DNA of 64,000 bases from Saccharothrix syringae (GTDB lineage: Bacteria > Actinomycetota > Actinomycetes > Mycobacteriales > Pseudonocardiaceae): assembly GCF_009498035.1 (NCBI RefSeq), contig NZ_CP034550.1, positions 4,712,001-4,776,000 on the forward strand, read 5' to 3'. This document shows positions 50,337 through 59,010 of the stretch, in pieces. Both the position numbers and the translations under genes were made by a program. The notes under the pieces are model-generated. The model searched no databases. It saw only the letters and a list, made by a program, of their open reading frames with translations, and had not been told where the DNA came from. Positions within the stretch are counted from its first letter, which is position 1, and the number at the start of each line of letters is the position of its first letter.

Positions 50337-50366
50337 TTGACGGTAACGCCGTCGTCATCTTAGGGT
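50337..50366 (+). promoter_or_regulatory. sigma-70-type promoter of the xylanase gene
   Basis: TTGACG (-35) and TAGGGT (-10) are separated by 18 nt. The predicted transcription start is near 50373, about 67 nt before the xylanase start codon. The two operator-like sequences lie immediately downstream, where a bound repressor would block transcription. Confidence 0.65.
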
Positions 50367-50375
50367 CCGGCAACT

Positions 50376-50408
50376 CGAAATTTTTCACCGAGAAAAGCGA
50401 AAGTTTCG
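50376..50408 (+). promoter_or_regulatory. xylanase operator (CGAAAGTTTCG) plus degenerate copy
   Basis: CGAAAGTTTCG at 50398-50408 is a perfect 5-1-5 palindrome. Its complement CGAAACTTTCG is the negative element reported upstream of Streptomyces xylanase genes. A related CGAAATTTTTC lies at 50376-50386, 22 bp away. Both are just after the predicted start of transcription. Confidence 0.7.
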
Positions 50409-50439
50409 AGATGTCATCGCGAGGAAGCGAGAAACCCTG

Positions 50440-51561
50440 ATGAAGTCGACCCACCTGGTCACCGCCGCAGTCGCCGCGGTGGCGTTGTCGGTGCCGTTGA
50501 CGCTCGTGGCCTCGGCCGCGCCCGACGTCGCCGACCGGCCGGGCCACGCCAAGAAGGACACCCTGCGCCAGGCGGCCCCCAAGGGCTTCTACATCGGCAG
50601 CGCCGCCGCGGGCGGCGGGCACCACGAGGAGCAGCCCTACCCCGACCCGTTCACCTCGGACCAGGAGTACCGCAAGCGGCTCGCCGCGGAGTTCAACTCG
50701 GTCTCGCCCGAGAACCAGATGAAGTGGGAGTACCTGCGCCCCGAGCGGGGGACCTACAACTTCGGCATGGCGGACAAGATCGTCAAGTTCGCCCGGCAGA
50801 ACCACCAGGTCGTCCGCGGGCACACCCTGCTGTGGCACAGCCAGAACCCGGCCTGGCTGGAGCAGGGCGCCTTCTCCAAGGAGGAGCTGCGCGAGATCCT
50901 GCGCGAGCACATCTTCACCGTGGTCGGCCGCTACCGGGGCCAGATCCAGCAGTGGGACGTGGCCAACGAGATCTTCAACGAGGCCGGCCAGCTGCGCACC
51001 GAGAACATCTGGATCCGGGAGCTGGGCCCGGGCATCATCGCGGACGCGTTCCGCTGGGCCCACCAGGCCGACCCCAAGGCGAAGCTGTTCTTCAACGACT
51101 ACGGCGTGGAGAGCGTCAACGCCAAGAGCAACGCCTACATCGCGCTCATCAAGGACCTGCGCGCCCAGCGGGTGCCCGTGCACGGGTTCTCCGCGCAGGC
51201 GCACCTGAGCACGCGGTACGGCTTCCCCGGTGACCTGCAGGCCAACCTGCAGCGCTTCGACGACCTCGGTCTGGAGACCGCGATCACCGAGCTGGACGTG
51301 CGGATGGACCTGCCGGCCGACGGCAAGCCCACCGAGGCCCAGTTGGCGCAGCAGGCCGACTACTACCAGCGCACGCTCGCCGCGTGCCTGGCGGTCGACG
51401 ACTGCAACTCGTTCACCATCTGGGGCTTCACCGACAAGTACTCCTGGGTCCCGGTGTTCTTCCAGGGCGAGGGTTCGGCGACGGTGATGACGGAGGACTT
51501 CAGCCGCAAGCCCTCCTACTACGCGCTGCGCGACACGCTGGCCAAGGCCGGTCGGCGGTAG
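50440..51561 (+). CDS. secreted GH10 endo-1,4-beta-xylanase
   Basis: A 373-residue enzyme. The signal peptide ends around residue 26 (LVASA). The single GH10 barrel has the acid/base Glu177 in WDVANEIFNE and the nucleophile Glu284 in ITELDVRM, with the usual substrate-binding GHTLLWHSQNPAW and HGFSAQAHL segments. It should hydrolyse internal beta-1,4 bonds of xylan outside the cell. It has no carbohydrate-binding module. Repression by a xylan/xylose-responsive regulator is suggested by the operators upstream. A strong terminator follows. Confidence 0.95.
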   Translation: MKSTHLVTAAVAAVALSVPLTLVASAAPDVADRPGHAKKDTLRQAAPKGFYIGSAAAGGGHHEEQPYPDPFTSDQEYRKRLAAEFNSVSPENQMKWEYLRPERGTYNFGMADKIVKFARQNHQVVRGHTLLWHSQNPAWLEQGAFSKEELREILREHIFTVVGRYRGQIQQWDVANEIFNEAGQLRTENIWIRELGPGIIADAFRWAHQADPKAKLFFNDYGVESVNAKSNAYIALIKDLRAQRVPVHGFSAQAHLSTRYGFPGDLQANLQRFDDLGLETAITELDVRMDLPADGKPTEAQLAQQADYYQRTLAACLAVDDCNSFTIWGFTDKYSWVPVFFQGEGSATVMTEDFSRKPSYYALRDTLAKAGRR

Positions 51562-51602
51562 TGCCGCGGGAGTAGCGGCCGTCCTGAGTGGACGGCTTTC
51601 GG

Positions 51603-51630
51603 GGAGGGTCGGCCGCACGGTCGGCCCTCC
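51603..51630. terminator. bidirectional hairpin after the xylanase gene
   Basis: A 12-bp stem with two G-T wobbles (GGAGGGTCGGCC against GGTCGGCCCTCC) and a 4-nt loop, between convergent genes ending at 51561 and 51667. Confidence 0.75.
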
Positions 51631-51666
51631 TTCCGTGTTCCGGCCCCGGCGTCCGGGCCCCGGCGG

Positions 51667-52503
51667 TCAGGTCCCCTCGACCGGCACCTCGTCGATCAGC
51701 TCGGCGGCGATGGCCGAGGCGGTGTCGCGGTACCGGGCGTCGAGGGCGTGGAACAGCTCCTCGGCCTCGATGGCGGGCCAGTCCTCGTCCAGGTGCTCGG
51801 CCGGCAGGTGGGGGTCCTGCCGCACGAGTTGCAGCCAGTCGGTGTGCAGCACCAGCAGGCGCGCCAGGTCGTCGGGCAGTCCGGGTGGCGGGGTGCGACC
51901 GCCCCAGCGGGCGGTGAAGGCCCGGTAGCGCGCCGCGATGGCGGCGGTGTCGAACACCCGGTGCACCAGGTCGGCCGACTCGGTCGGCTTGGCGTGCTGC
52001 GCGGTGAACACCGTGACGTGGTCCGCCAGCCCCAACCGGTCGACGATGCCGGCGGCGTCGCGGGTGCCCGGCGCGATCCACAACCCGTTCTGCAGCATGC
52101 CGAAACCCGCCCACACCAACTGGGAGCGCAGGTCGTGGCGGTCGCCGCGGCGGCTGTCGGGCAGGGAGAACCCGACCAAAGTCCAGTTGCCGTCCCAGGC
52201 GCGGTTGACCGCGCCGGTCTCCCAGATCCGCCGCCTGCCGTCGCGCAGCACCTCGGTGGCGTGGTCGGTCAGGCCGAAGTGGACGCGCCTGCCCCGGCGC
52301 TGCCGGGCGAGCAGGCCGCGGCCGACCATGCGGCTGAGCGTCGAGCGCACCGCCTCCTCGGACACGCCGACGCGGTCGAACACCTCGATCACGCTGCCCG
52401 AGTACACCGCGATGTCGCGGTCGAGCACGTACAGGCCCAGGAAGGCCAGCATCAGCGACTGGGGGCGGGGGTGCTGGGGGTTGTCGTCGACGTGCTCGGT
52501 CAC
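51667..52503 (-). CDS. PaaX-family transcriptional regulator
   Basis: A 278-residue regulator. The N-terminal winged helix (~15-80: SLMLAFLGLYVLDRDIAVYS, then RSTLSRMVGRGLLARQRRGR) and the C-terminal PaaX domain (WTLVGFSLPDSRRGDRHDL) match the PaaX family. PaaX represses phenylacetate catabolism and responds to phenylacetyl-CoA; relatives control other acyl-CoA pathways. It diverges from the dehydrogenase operon across 103 bp, so it is probably the local regulator. It ends next to the shared terminator. Confidence 0.88.
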   Translation of the reverse strand: MTEHVDDNPQHPRPQSLMLAFLGLYVLDRDIAVYSGSVIEVFDRVGVSEEAVRSTLSRMVGRGLLARQRRGRRVHFGLTDHATEVLRDGRRRIWETGAVNRAWDGNWTLVGFSLPDSRRGDRHDLRSQLVWAGFGMLQNGLWIAPGTRDAAGIVDRLGLADHVTVFTAQHAKPTESADLVHRVFDTAAIAARYRAFTARWGGRTPPPGLPDDLARLLVLHTDWLQLVRQDPHLPAEHLDEDWPAIEAEELFHALDARYRDTASAIAAELIDEVPVEGT

Positions 52504-52606
52504 GGGCCCAGGGTAGCCGGCGCCTCATGTTGTGCACAGTCTGGACGGCCGTCACAAATCTGCCGTATGTTGATCGCACGGCAGCGGAGCGCGAGGAGGC
52601 GCCGTC

Positions 52607-53518
52607 ATGGACTTGCTGGACAAGGTCGCCGTGGTCACCGGCAGCGGTCGGGGGCTCGGGCGGGCGTACGCGGAGGCGCTGGCCCGGGCCGGCGCGGCCG
52701 TCGTGGTCAACGATGTGGACGCCGAGGCCGCGAACGCGGTGGCCAAGGGCATCGCCGGCAACGGCGGCCGGGCCGTCGCCTCGGTCGGCGCGGTCGGCCC
52801 GGCGGAGACCGCGGACGAGCTGGTCGCCACCGCCGTGCGCGAGTTCGGCCGGCTCGACGTGATGGTCACCAACGCGGGCGTGCTGCGCGACAAGGTGCTG
52901 TGGAAGATGACCGACGAGGACTTCGACACCGTGGTCGACGTCCACCTGCGCGGCACCTTCACCTGCGCCCGCGCCGCCGCCGCGCGCATGCGCGAGCAGG
53001 GCGAGGGCGGCAGCCTCGTCCTGATCTCCTCGCCCGCGGGCCAGCGCGGCAACTTCGGGCAGACCAACTACGCCGCGGCCAAGGCGGGCATCGTCGCGAT
53101 GGCCCGCACCTGGGCGATGGAGCTGGCCCGCGCGCGGATCACCGTCAACGCCGTGGTCCCGGTCGCCGCCACCGAGATGACCAGGACCATCCCGGCCTTC
53201 GCGCCGGTCATCGAGGAGGCCGAGCGCACCGGCGCGCCGCTGCCCGGGTGGCTGCGCCGCGCCCACGGCCTGGGCACCGTGGAGGACGTCGCCCCGCTGG
53301 TCGTCTTCCTCGCCTCCGACGCGGCCCGCGACATCACCGGCCAGGCCATCGGCGTCGGCGGCGACCGGCTCGCGCTCTGGGCGCACCCCAAGGAGAAGGC
53401 CGTGGCGTTCGCCGAGGGCGGCTGGACCGCGGACGCCCTCGCCGAGGCGTGGGGGACCGGCGTGGGCGCGGAACCCGAGACCTACGGCATCCCCGCACCC
53501 AACCCGCCGGGGGCCTGA
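52607..53518 (+). CDS. short-chain dehydrogenase/reductase
   Basis: A 303-residue SDR. The cofactor motif TGSGRGLG is at 11-18, NAGVL at ~89-93, and the catalytic Ser141/142-Tyr155-Lys159 triad is complete (YAAAK). It resembles the 3-hydroxyacyl-CoA dehydrogenase module of MFE-2-like enzymes. The last ~60 residues (ALWAHPKEKAVAFAEGGWTA) extend beyond a minimal SDR. It is the first gene of a five-gene operon with a hydrolase, MaoC hydratase, transporter and acyl-CoA ligase, so the substrate is probably an acyl-CoA thioester intermediate. Confidence 0.88.
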   Translation: MDLLDKVAVVTGSGRGLGRAYAEALARAGAAVVVNDVDAEAANAVAKGIAGNGGRAVASVGAVGPAETADELVATAVREFGRLDVMVTNAGVLRDKVLWKMTDEDFDTVVDVHLRGTFTCARAAAARMREQGEGGSLVLISSPAGQRGNFGQTNYAAAKAGIVAMARTWAMELARARITVNAVVPVAATEMTRTIPAFAPVIEEAERTGAPLPGWLRRAHGLGTVEDVAPLVVFLASDAARDITGQAIGVGGDRLALWAHPKEKAVAFAEGGWTADALAEAWGTGVGAEPETYGIPAPNPPGA

Positions 53519-53519
53519 C

Positions 53520-54413
53520 GTGCCGATCGACCTCGACGCGATCGTGGCCATCGACGTCCACACCCACGCCGAGGTGTCGCGGGACGGCCACCCCTCGCTG
53601 CCCCGGGAACTCCTCGAAGCCTCCGAGAAGTACTTCAAGGCCCACGGCCACCGGCAGCCCACCATCGCCGAGATCGCCGCCCACTACCGGGAGCGGAGGA
53701 TGGCGGCCGTCGTGTTCACCGTGGACGCCGAGCACGCCACCGGGCACCCGCGCATCCCCAACGAGGAGGTCGCGCAGGGCTGCGCCGAGCACGCCGACGT
53801 GCTCATCCCGTTTGCCTCCGTCGACCCGTGGAAGGGCCGGGCGGGCGTGCGGGAGGCGCGCCGGCTCGTCGAGGAGCACGGCGTGCGCGGCTTCAAGTTC
53901 CACCCCAGCCTCCAGGGCTTCTCGCCCGACGACCGGATGGCCTACCCGCTCTACGCGGCCATCGAGGAGCTGGGCGTGCCCGCCCTGTTCCACACCGGGC
54001 AGACCGGCATCGGCGCGGGCGTGCCCGGCGGTGGCGGCATCCGGCTCAAGTACTCCAACCCGATGCTCGTCGACGACGTGGCCGCCGACTTCCCCGACCT
54101 GCGGATCATCCTGGCGCACCCGTCGTTCCCCTGGCAGGACGAGGCGCTGGCGGTGGCCACGCACAAGCCGAACGTCCACATCGACCTGTCCGGGTGGTCG
54201 CCGAAGTACTTCCCGCCGCAGCTCGTCCGCTACGCCAACTCCCTGTTGCAGGACAAGGTGCTGTTCGGCTCGGACTACCCGGTGATCACGCCCGACCGCT
54301 GGCTGGCCGACTTCGCCGCGCTCGACCTCAAGCCCGCCGTCCGACCCAAGATCCTCAAGCTCAACGCGGCCAGGCTGCTGGGCCTGGCCGCCGACGACCC
54401 GGAGCGCCCATGA
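53520..54413 (+). CDS. amidohydrolase-family (ACMSD-like) hydrolase/decarboxylase
   Basis: A 297-residue TIM-barrel amidohydrolase of the amidohydrolase-2 group. Metal ligands are His14 and His16 (DVHTH), a His after beta-5 in FKFHPS, a His in ILAHPSFPW, and the catalytic Asp in LFGSDYPV. This family includes ACMSD and resorcylate-type decarboxylases and ring-cleavage-product hydrolases. It starts with GTG 1 nt after the SDR stop. In this context it may decarboxylate or hydrolyse a product of aromatic or alicyclic acid catabolism (inference). Confidence 0.85.
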   Translation: MPIDLDAIVAIDVHTHAEVSRDGHPSLPRELLEASEKYFKAHGHRQPTIAEIAAHYRERRMAAVVFTVDAEHATGHPRIPNEEVAQGCAEHADVLIPFASVDPWKGRAGVREARRLVEEHGVRGFKFHPSLQGFSPDDRMAYPLYAAIEELGVPALFHTGQTGIGAGVPGGGGIRLKYSNPMLVDDVAADFPDLRIILAHPSFPWQDEALAVATHKPNVHIDLSGWSPKYFPPQLVRYANSLLQDKVLFGSDYPVITPDRWLADFAALDLKPAVRPKILKLNAARLLGLAADDPERP

Positions 54414-54910
54414 CCACCCCCGCAGCAGCGACCGGCACCACCGACGCACCGACCAGGACCACCGCCGACGGGCTCGACGGGCTGCTGGCGCTGGCCGGCC
54501 GCGACCTCGGGCACACCGCGTGGCGCGAGATCACCCAGGACCGCGTCGACACCTTCGCCGACGCCACCGACGACCACCAGTGGATCCACGTCGACCCGGC
54601 GCGTGCCGCGTCCGGGCCCTTCGGCCGCACCATCGCCCACGGCTACCTCACCCTGTCGCTGATCATCCCCCTGTTCGGGGAGCTGCTGGAGATCAACGGC
54701 GTCCGGATGAGCGTCAACTACGGCCTGGAGAAGGTCCGCTTCCCCAGCCCGGTGCCCGTCGGCGCCCGCATCCGCCTCTCCGGGCGGGTCGCCGAGGTGA
54801 CCGCGGTGGCGGACGACGGCGTGCAGATGGCGCTGGACTTCACCGTCGAGCTCGACGGTTCCGACAAGCCGGCGTGCGTCGCGCGCGCCGTGTACCGGCA
54901 CTACGCCTGA
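54410..54910 (+). CDS. MaoC-like enoyl-CoA hydratase
   Basis: A 166-residue hotdog-fold protein. The hydratase-2 motif is present: Asp in FADATDDHQWIHVDPARA and His in FGRTIAHGYLTLSLIIPL. It resembles NodN-type MaoC proteins. It hydrates trans-enoyl-CoA to 3-hydroxyacyl-CoA, a natural partner of the SDR in the same operon. Its ATG overlaps the amidohydrolase stop (ATGA). The first 25 residues are low-complexity Thr/Ala and look unstructured. Confidence 0.9.
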   Translation: MTTPAAATGTTDAPTRTTADGLDGLLALAGRDLGHTAWREITQDRVDTFADATDDHQWIHVDPARAASGPFGRTIAHGYLTLSLIIPLFGELLEINGVRMSVNYGLEKVRFPSPVPVGARIRLSGRVAEVTAVADDGVQMALDFTVELDGSDKPACVARAVYRHYA

Positions 54911-54925
54911 AACCGGGGTCCCGCC

Positions 54926-56191
54926 ATGCCGAACCCGCAACTGCGCCGCGCCGTCGCGTCCAGCTTCCTCGGCAGCGTGATCGAGTACTACGACTTCCTG
55001 CTCTACGCCACCGCGTCCGCCGTGGTGTTCAACAAGGTGTTCTTCTCCTCCCTCGACCCGCTGGTCGGCACCATCGCCAGCTTCGGCACCTTCGCCACCG
55101 GCTACCTGGCCCGCCCGCTGGGCGGCGTGGTGTTCGGGCACTTCGGCGACCTGTTCGGCCGCAAGCGGGTGCTCGTGGCGACCATGGTCCTGATGGGCGT
55201 GGCCAGCACCCTCATCGGCGTGCTGCCGACCTACGCCCAGGTGGGCGCGCTCGCACCGGTCGGCCTGGTCCTGCTGCGCGTGCTCCAGGGCATCGCCGTG
55301 GGCGGCGAGTGGGGCGGTGCCGTGCTGATGTCCACCGAGCACGCCACCGGCCGGCGCGGCCTGTGGGCGGGCTTCACCAACGCGGGCGCGCCGTGCGGGA
55401 TGGTGCTGTCCACCGCGGCCCTGGCCGGCACCTCGGCGCTCGTCGGCGAGGCCGCGTTCCTCGACTGGGGTTGGCGCGTCCCGTTCCTGGCCAGCGTCGT
55501 GCTGCTCGGGGTGGGGCTGTTCGTCCGGCACCGGGTGGAGGAGACGCCCGCGTTCCGCGCGATCGAGCGCACCGGTCCGCGCCGCCCGCCCGTGTGGGAG
55601 GTGCTGCGCCACCACCCGCGCGTGCTGCTGCTGAGCGTGGGGGTGGGGCTGGCCGCGTTCGTGGTGCAGTCCACGCTGACCACCTTCGTGGTGGCGCACG
55701 GCGTGCAGGTCGGCCACGCGCGGCAGACCGTGCTCAACGCGCTCACGCTCTCCTCGGCCGTCGCCGTGGTCGGCATCCTCGCCTGGGCGGCCGCCTCGGA
55801 CCGGTTCGGCAGGCGCCCCGTCGTGCTGGCCGGCGCGATCGCCATGGCCGCGTACGGCTTCGTGCTGTTCCCCCTGGTGGACAGCGGCAGCACGGCCCTG
55901 CTCGTGTTCGCCCTCGTGCTGGGGCAGGGCATCGTCCACCCGATGGTCTACGGGCCCCTGGCCGCCCTCTACAGCGAGCTGTTCAGCGCCGAGCACCGCT
56001 ACACCGGCGCCTCGCTGGGCTACCAGCTCGCCGGTCTCGGCGCCGGCTTCGCGCCGCTGCTGTTCGCCTGGGTGCAGCGGAGCACCGGCGGCGTCACCCC
56101 GATCTCGTTCGTCATCGCGGGCTTCTGCCTGCTCAGCGCGGTGTGCGTGCTCGCGCTGCGCGAGACCCGCGACCGCCACCCCGTCGCCTGA
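54926..56191 (+). CDS. MFS metabolite:H+ symporter (MHS family)
   Basis: A 421-residue, 12-helix transporter. Typical MHS features are the N-terminal SVIEYYDFLLYATASAVVF, the motif A GHFGDLFGRKRVLVAT, and GIAVGGEWGGAVLMSTEH. The family imports organic acids such as shikimate, ketoglutarate or aromatic acids with protons. Here it should bring in the acid that the ligase downstream activates to its CoA ester. Four to sixteen bases separate it from its neighbours. Confidence 0.92.
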   Translation: MPNPQLRRAVASSFLGSVIEYYDFLLYATASAVVFNKVFFSSLDPLVGTIASFGTFATGYLARPLGGVVFGHFGDLFGRKRVLVATMVLMGVASTLIGVLPTYAQVGALAPVGLVLLRVLQGIAVGGEWGGAVLMSTEHATGRRGLWAGFTNAGAPCGMVLSTAALAGTSALVGEAAFLDWGWRVPFLASVVLLGVGLFVRHRVEETPAFRAIERTGPRRPPVWEVLRHHPRVLLLSVGVGLAAFVVQSTLTTFVVAHGVQVGHARQTVLNALTLSSAVAVVGILAWAAASDRFGRRPVVLAGAIAMAAYGFVLFPLVDSGSTALLVFALVLGQGIVHPMVYGPLAALYSELFSAEHRYTGASLGYQLAGLGAGFAPLLFAWVQRSTGGVTPISFVIAGFCLLSAVCVLALRETRDRHPVA

Positions 56192-56201
56192 GGAGGACGA
56201 A

Positions 56202-57716
56202 GTGCCGAACGCGGGACTGGGCGGCTGGCCCGCCCGGCGGGCGCTGATGTCGCCCGGCCGCACCGCCCTCGTGCACGACGGGCGGTCCACCACCTACGCC
56301 GAACTGGCCGAGCGGGTCCACCGCCTGGCCGACCGGCTCCGCGCCGCGGGCGTCGGCGCGGGCGACCGGGTCGCCTACCTCGGGCCCAACCACCCGTCCT
56401 TCGTCGAGGCGATGTTCGCCGCGCACGCCCTGGGCGCGATCTTCGTCCCGGTCAACTTCCGGCTCACCGCACCGGAGGTCGACCACGTGCTCACCGACTC
56501 GGGCGCCTGGGCCCTGGTCTACGCGCCGTCGTGCGCGCGGGTCGTGCGGGACCTGACCGCCGCCCCGGGCGTGGTGGTCGCGCTGGCGGACCCGGCCCCG
56601 GGCGAGCACGACTACGAGACCTGGCTCGCCGGTGGCTCCGCCGAACCGGTCGAGGTCCCCGTCCACCCGGACGACCCCGCCTTCATCCTCTACACCTCCG
56701 GCACCACCGGGCGGCCCAAGGGCGCCGTGCTCACCCACGCCAACGTCGTCTGGAACACCTACAACCTGCTGGTCGGCGTGGACGTCACCAGCACCGAGCG
56801 CACCCTGGTGTCCGCGCCGCTGTTCCACGTCGCCGCCCTGGCCCAGACCCTGCTGCCCACCCTCGTCAAGGGCGGCGCGGCCGTGCTCACCTCCACCTGG
56901 GACGTCGACCAGGTCTACGACCTCGTCGAGCGCGAGCGCATCACGCTGGTGTTCGGCGTGGCCACCATGTTCGCCGACCTGGCCGCGTCGCCGCGCTGGT
57001 ACACGGCGGACCTGTCGTCGCTGCGCCACCTGCTGTGCGGCGGCGCGGCCGTGCCCGAACCGCTCATCCGCGCCTACCAGGAGCGCGGCCTGACGTTCTG
57101 CCAGGGCTACGGCCTGACCGAGACCGCGCCCGGCGCGACGATGCTGGAGGCGGGGGAGAGCGTCCGCAAGGTCGGTTCCGCGGGGCCGCCGGTGTTCTTC
57201 GCCGAGGTGCGGGTGGTGCGCGCGGACGGCGTGGACGCCGAGGTGGGCGAACCCGGCGAGGTGCTGGTCCGCGGCCCGAACGTCACCCCCGGCTACTGGC
57301 GCGACCCGGTCTCGACCGACGCCGCGTTCCTGCCCGGCGGGTGGTTCCGCACCGGCGACCTGGGCCGGTTCGACGCCGACGGCCACCTGCACGTGGTGGA
57401 CCGGCTCAAGGACATGTTCATCTCCGGCGGGGAGAACGTGTACCCGGCGGAGGTGGAGAACGCGCTGGCCGAGCACCCGGCCGTGGTGGAGGCCGCGGTG
57501 GTGGGGGTGCCCGACCCCCGGTGGGGTGAGGTCGGGCGGGCGTTCGTGCGCTACGCGGAGGGTGGTGGGCCGAGTCGGGAGGAGCTGCGCGAGTTCCTGG
57601 CGGCGCGGCTGGCCAAGTACAAGGTGCCGGTGCACGTCGAGGTGGTCGGGGCGCTGCCGCGCACCGGGTCCGGCAAGGTCCGCAAGTCCGAGCTGAGGCG
57701 GCTGCCGCTGCCGTGA
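56202..57716 (+). CDS. acyl-CoA synthetase (AMP-dependent)
   Basis: A 504-residue member of the ANL superfamily. The phosphate loop is YTSGTTGRPKGAVLTH (~169-184), the aromatic/ATP motif YGLTETAPG, the hinge GDLGRFDADGHLHVVDRLKD and the catalytic Lys492 in TGSGKVRK. It activates a carboxylate with ATP and joins it to CoA. As the last gene of the operon it probably performs the first intracellular step on the imported acid. Start GTG 56202. A hairpin terminator follows 60 nt after the stop. Confidence 0.93.
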   Translation: MPNAGLGGWPARRALMSPGRTALVHDGRSTTYAELAERVHRLADRLRAAGVGAGDRVAYLGPNHPSFVEAMFAAHALGAIFVPVNFRLTAPEVDHVLTDSGAWALVYAPSCARVVRDLTAAPGVVVALADPAPGEHDYETWLAGGSAEPVEVPVHPDDPAFILYTSGTTGRPKGAVLTHANVVWNTYNLLVGVDVTSTERTLVSAPLFHVAALAQTLLPTLVKGGAAVLTSTWDVDQVYDLVERERITLVFGVATMFADLAASPRWYTADLSSLRHLLCGGAAVPEPLIRAYQERGLTFCQGYGLTETAPGATMLEAGESVRKVGSAGPPVFFAEVRVVRADGVDAEVGEPGEVLVRGPNVTPGYWRDPVSTDAAFLPGGWFRTGDLGRFDADGHLHVVDRLKDMFISGGENVYPAEVENALAEHPAVVEAAVVGVPDPRWGEVGRAFVRYAEGGGPSREELREFLAARLAKYKVPVHVEVVGALPRTGSGKVRKSELRRLPLP

Positions 57717-57776
57717 GGTCGGGGGCGGGGCGGGCGCTTCGCCGGTCCGCGCGTCGGGTTGATCGGGGATCGGTCG

Positions 57777-57811
57777 CGGGGGATGCGGCTGTCGTGACGC
57801 CGCGTCCCCCG
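57777..57811. terminator. hairpin between convergent genes
   Basis: A 13-bp stem with one G-T wobble (CGGGGGATGCGGC against GCCGCGTCCCCCG) and a 9-nt loop. It can end both the ligase operon and the opposing DUF1348 transcript. Confidence 0.7.
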
Positions 57812-57877
57812 CCGGGCGATCCGCTCGGGCACCGGCACGTCCGGTGACCACGTGACGGGGCCGCTGCTCGAACCGCC

Positions 57878-58336
57878 TCACCGCACGGGCAGCAGCACCC
57901 CGTGCTCCTCGACGGGCCGCGGCCCCGGGATGCGGCGCTCCTCCGCGGCGATGCGCACGTCGTTGATGCTCGCCTCGCGGCGGCGCATGAGGCCGTCGTC
58001 GGTGAATTCCCACAGTTCGTTGCCGTAGCTGCGCCAGTACCGGCCCTCGTGGTCGTGCCACTCGTACTGGAAGCGGACGGCGATCCGGTTGTGGCGGAAG
58101 CCCCACAGTTCCTTGCGCAGGGCGTAGTCCAGTTCGCGGGCCCACTTCCGGCGCAGGAAGTCCACGATCTCGGCGCGGCCGGTGATGAACTCGTCGCGGT
58201 TGCGCCACACCGAGTCCTCGGTGTACGCCGCCGCCACTCGTTCGGGGTCGCGGGTGTTCCAGGCGTCCTCGGCGGCCTGGACCTTCTGCGCGGCGGTCCG
58301 CTCGTCGAACGGCGGGAACGGTGGGCGCGGGCTCAT
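57878..58336 (-). CDS. DUF1348/NTF2-like small protein
   Basis: A 152-residue NTF2-like alpha+beta barrel protein. The family phrases [20 protein letters not shown] and [20 protein letters not shown] are typical of DUF1348. No catalytic activity is established for the family. It is divergently placed with a TetR gene and shares twin GAGAACGATCGTTCTC operators, so it is the probable target of that repressor. The start ATG 58336 has a GGAGGAG site. Confidence 0.88.
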   Translation of the reverse strand: MSPRPPFPPFDERTAAQKVQAAEDAWNTRDPERVAAAYTEDSVWRNRDEFITGRAEIVDFLRRKWARELDYALRKELWGFRHNRIAVRFQYEWHDHEGRYWRSYGNELWEFTDDGLMRRREASINDVRIAAEERRIPGPRPVEEHGVLLPVR

Positions 58337-58354
58337 GGTGCTCCTCCTCAAGGA

Positions 58355-58370
58355 GAGAACGGTCGTTCTC
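58355..58370. promoter_or_regulatory. TetR-type operator, site 1
   Basis: GAGAACGGTCGTTCTC, a 16-bp palindrome with one mismatch, 19 bp from the DUF1348 start codon. It matches the perfect copy at 58383. Confidence 0.75.
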
Positions 58371-58382
58371 CGCAGTATCGTA

Positions 58383-58398
58383 GAGAACGATCGTTCTC
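58383..58398. promoter_or_regulatory. TetR-type operator, site 2 (perfect palindrome)
   Basis: GAGAACGATCGTTCTC is a perfect 16-bp palindrome, 13 bp before the TetR start codon and 28 bp from site 1 centre to centre. Binding would repress both divergent genes. Confidence 0.8.
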
Positions 58399-58411
58399 TC
58401 AAGGAGGTGTC

Positions 58412-58975
58412 GTGGACCACGACGAGGCGGCCACCCGGGTGCTGGACGCCGCCGAGGCGCTGTTCTACGAGCGCGGCGTGCAGGCGGTGGGCATGGACGC
58501 GGTCCGCGCGGCCAGTGGGGTCTCGCTCAAGCGCCTCTACCGGTGCTTCCCCTCGAAGGACCACCTGGTGGCGGAGTACCTGCGCCGGCGCGACCTGCGG
58601 TGGCGGGAGTCGCTGGCCTCGTTCGTGGCACAGCGGTCGGCGGAGCCGGTGGCGGCGGTCTTCGACTGGCTGCACCGGTGGTTCGCCGAGCCCGGTTTCC
58701 GCGGGTGCGCGTTCATCAACTCCTTCGGCGAGCTGGGCGCCGACTCCCCGGTCGTGGCGGACCTCGTCCGGCACCACAAGGACGAGCTGAGGCGTTACCT
58801 GGCCGGGCTGCTGCCCGCGGATTCCCCCGACGCGGCGGCCGAGCAGCTCCTGCTGCTCGTCGAGGGCGCCATCGTCACGGCGTCGATCACCGGCGACCCG
58901 ACCGTCGCCCACCGGGCCGGTGCGGCGGCCGAGGTCCTCATGACCAGCGCGTGCCGTTTGACGGCACCTGGGTAG
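58412..58975 (+). CDS. TetR-family transcriptional repressor
   Basis: A 187-residue regulator. The helix-turn-helix is in residues ~10-50 ([20 protein letters not shown], then [20 protein letters not shown]). The ligand-binding half is helical with one Cys. GTG 58412 is preceded by AAGGAGG. It is divergent from the DUF1348 gene and very probably autoregulates through the twin palindromes. A perfect 12-bp hairpin overlaps its stop codon. The ligand is unknown. Confidence 0.92.
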   Translation: MDHDEAATRVLDAAEALFYERGVQAVGMDAVRAASGVSLKRLYRCFPSKDHLVAEYLRRRDLRWRESLASFVAQRSAEPVAAVFDWLHRWFAEPGFRGCAFINSFGELGADSPVVADLVRHHKDELRRYLAGLLPADSPDAAAEQLLLLVEGAIVTASITGDPTVAHRAGAAAEVLMTSACRLTAPG

Positions 58976-59003
58976 GTCAGGGGCGCGCCCCGCGCCCCTG
59001 ACC
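58975..59003. terminator. strong bidirectional hairpin
   Basis: Perfect 12-bp stem (GGTCAGGGGCGC / GCGCCCCTGACC) with a 5-nt loop, between the TetR and mannanase genes, which converge. Confidence 0.8.
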
Positions 59004-59010
59004 CGGCCGG

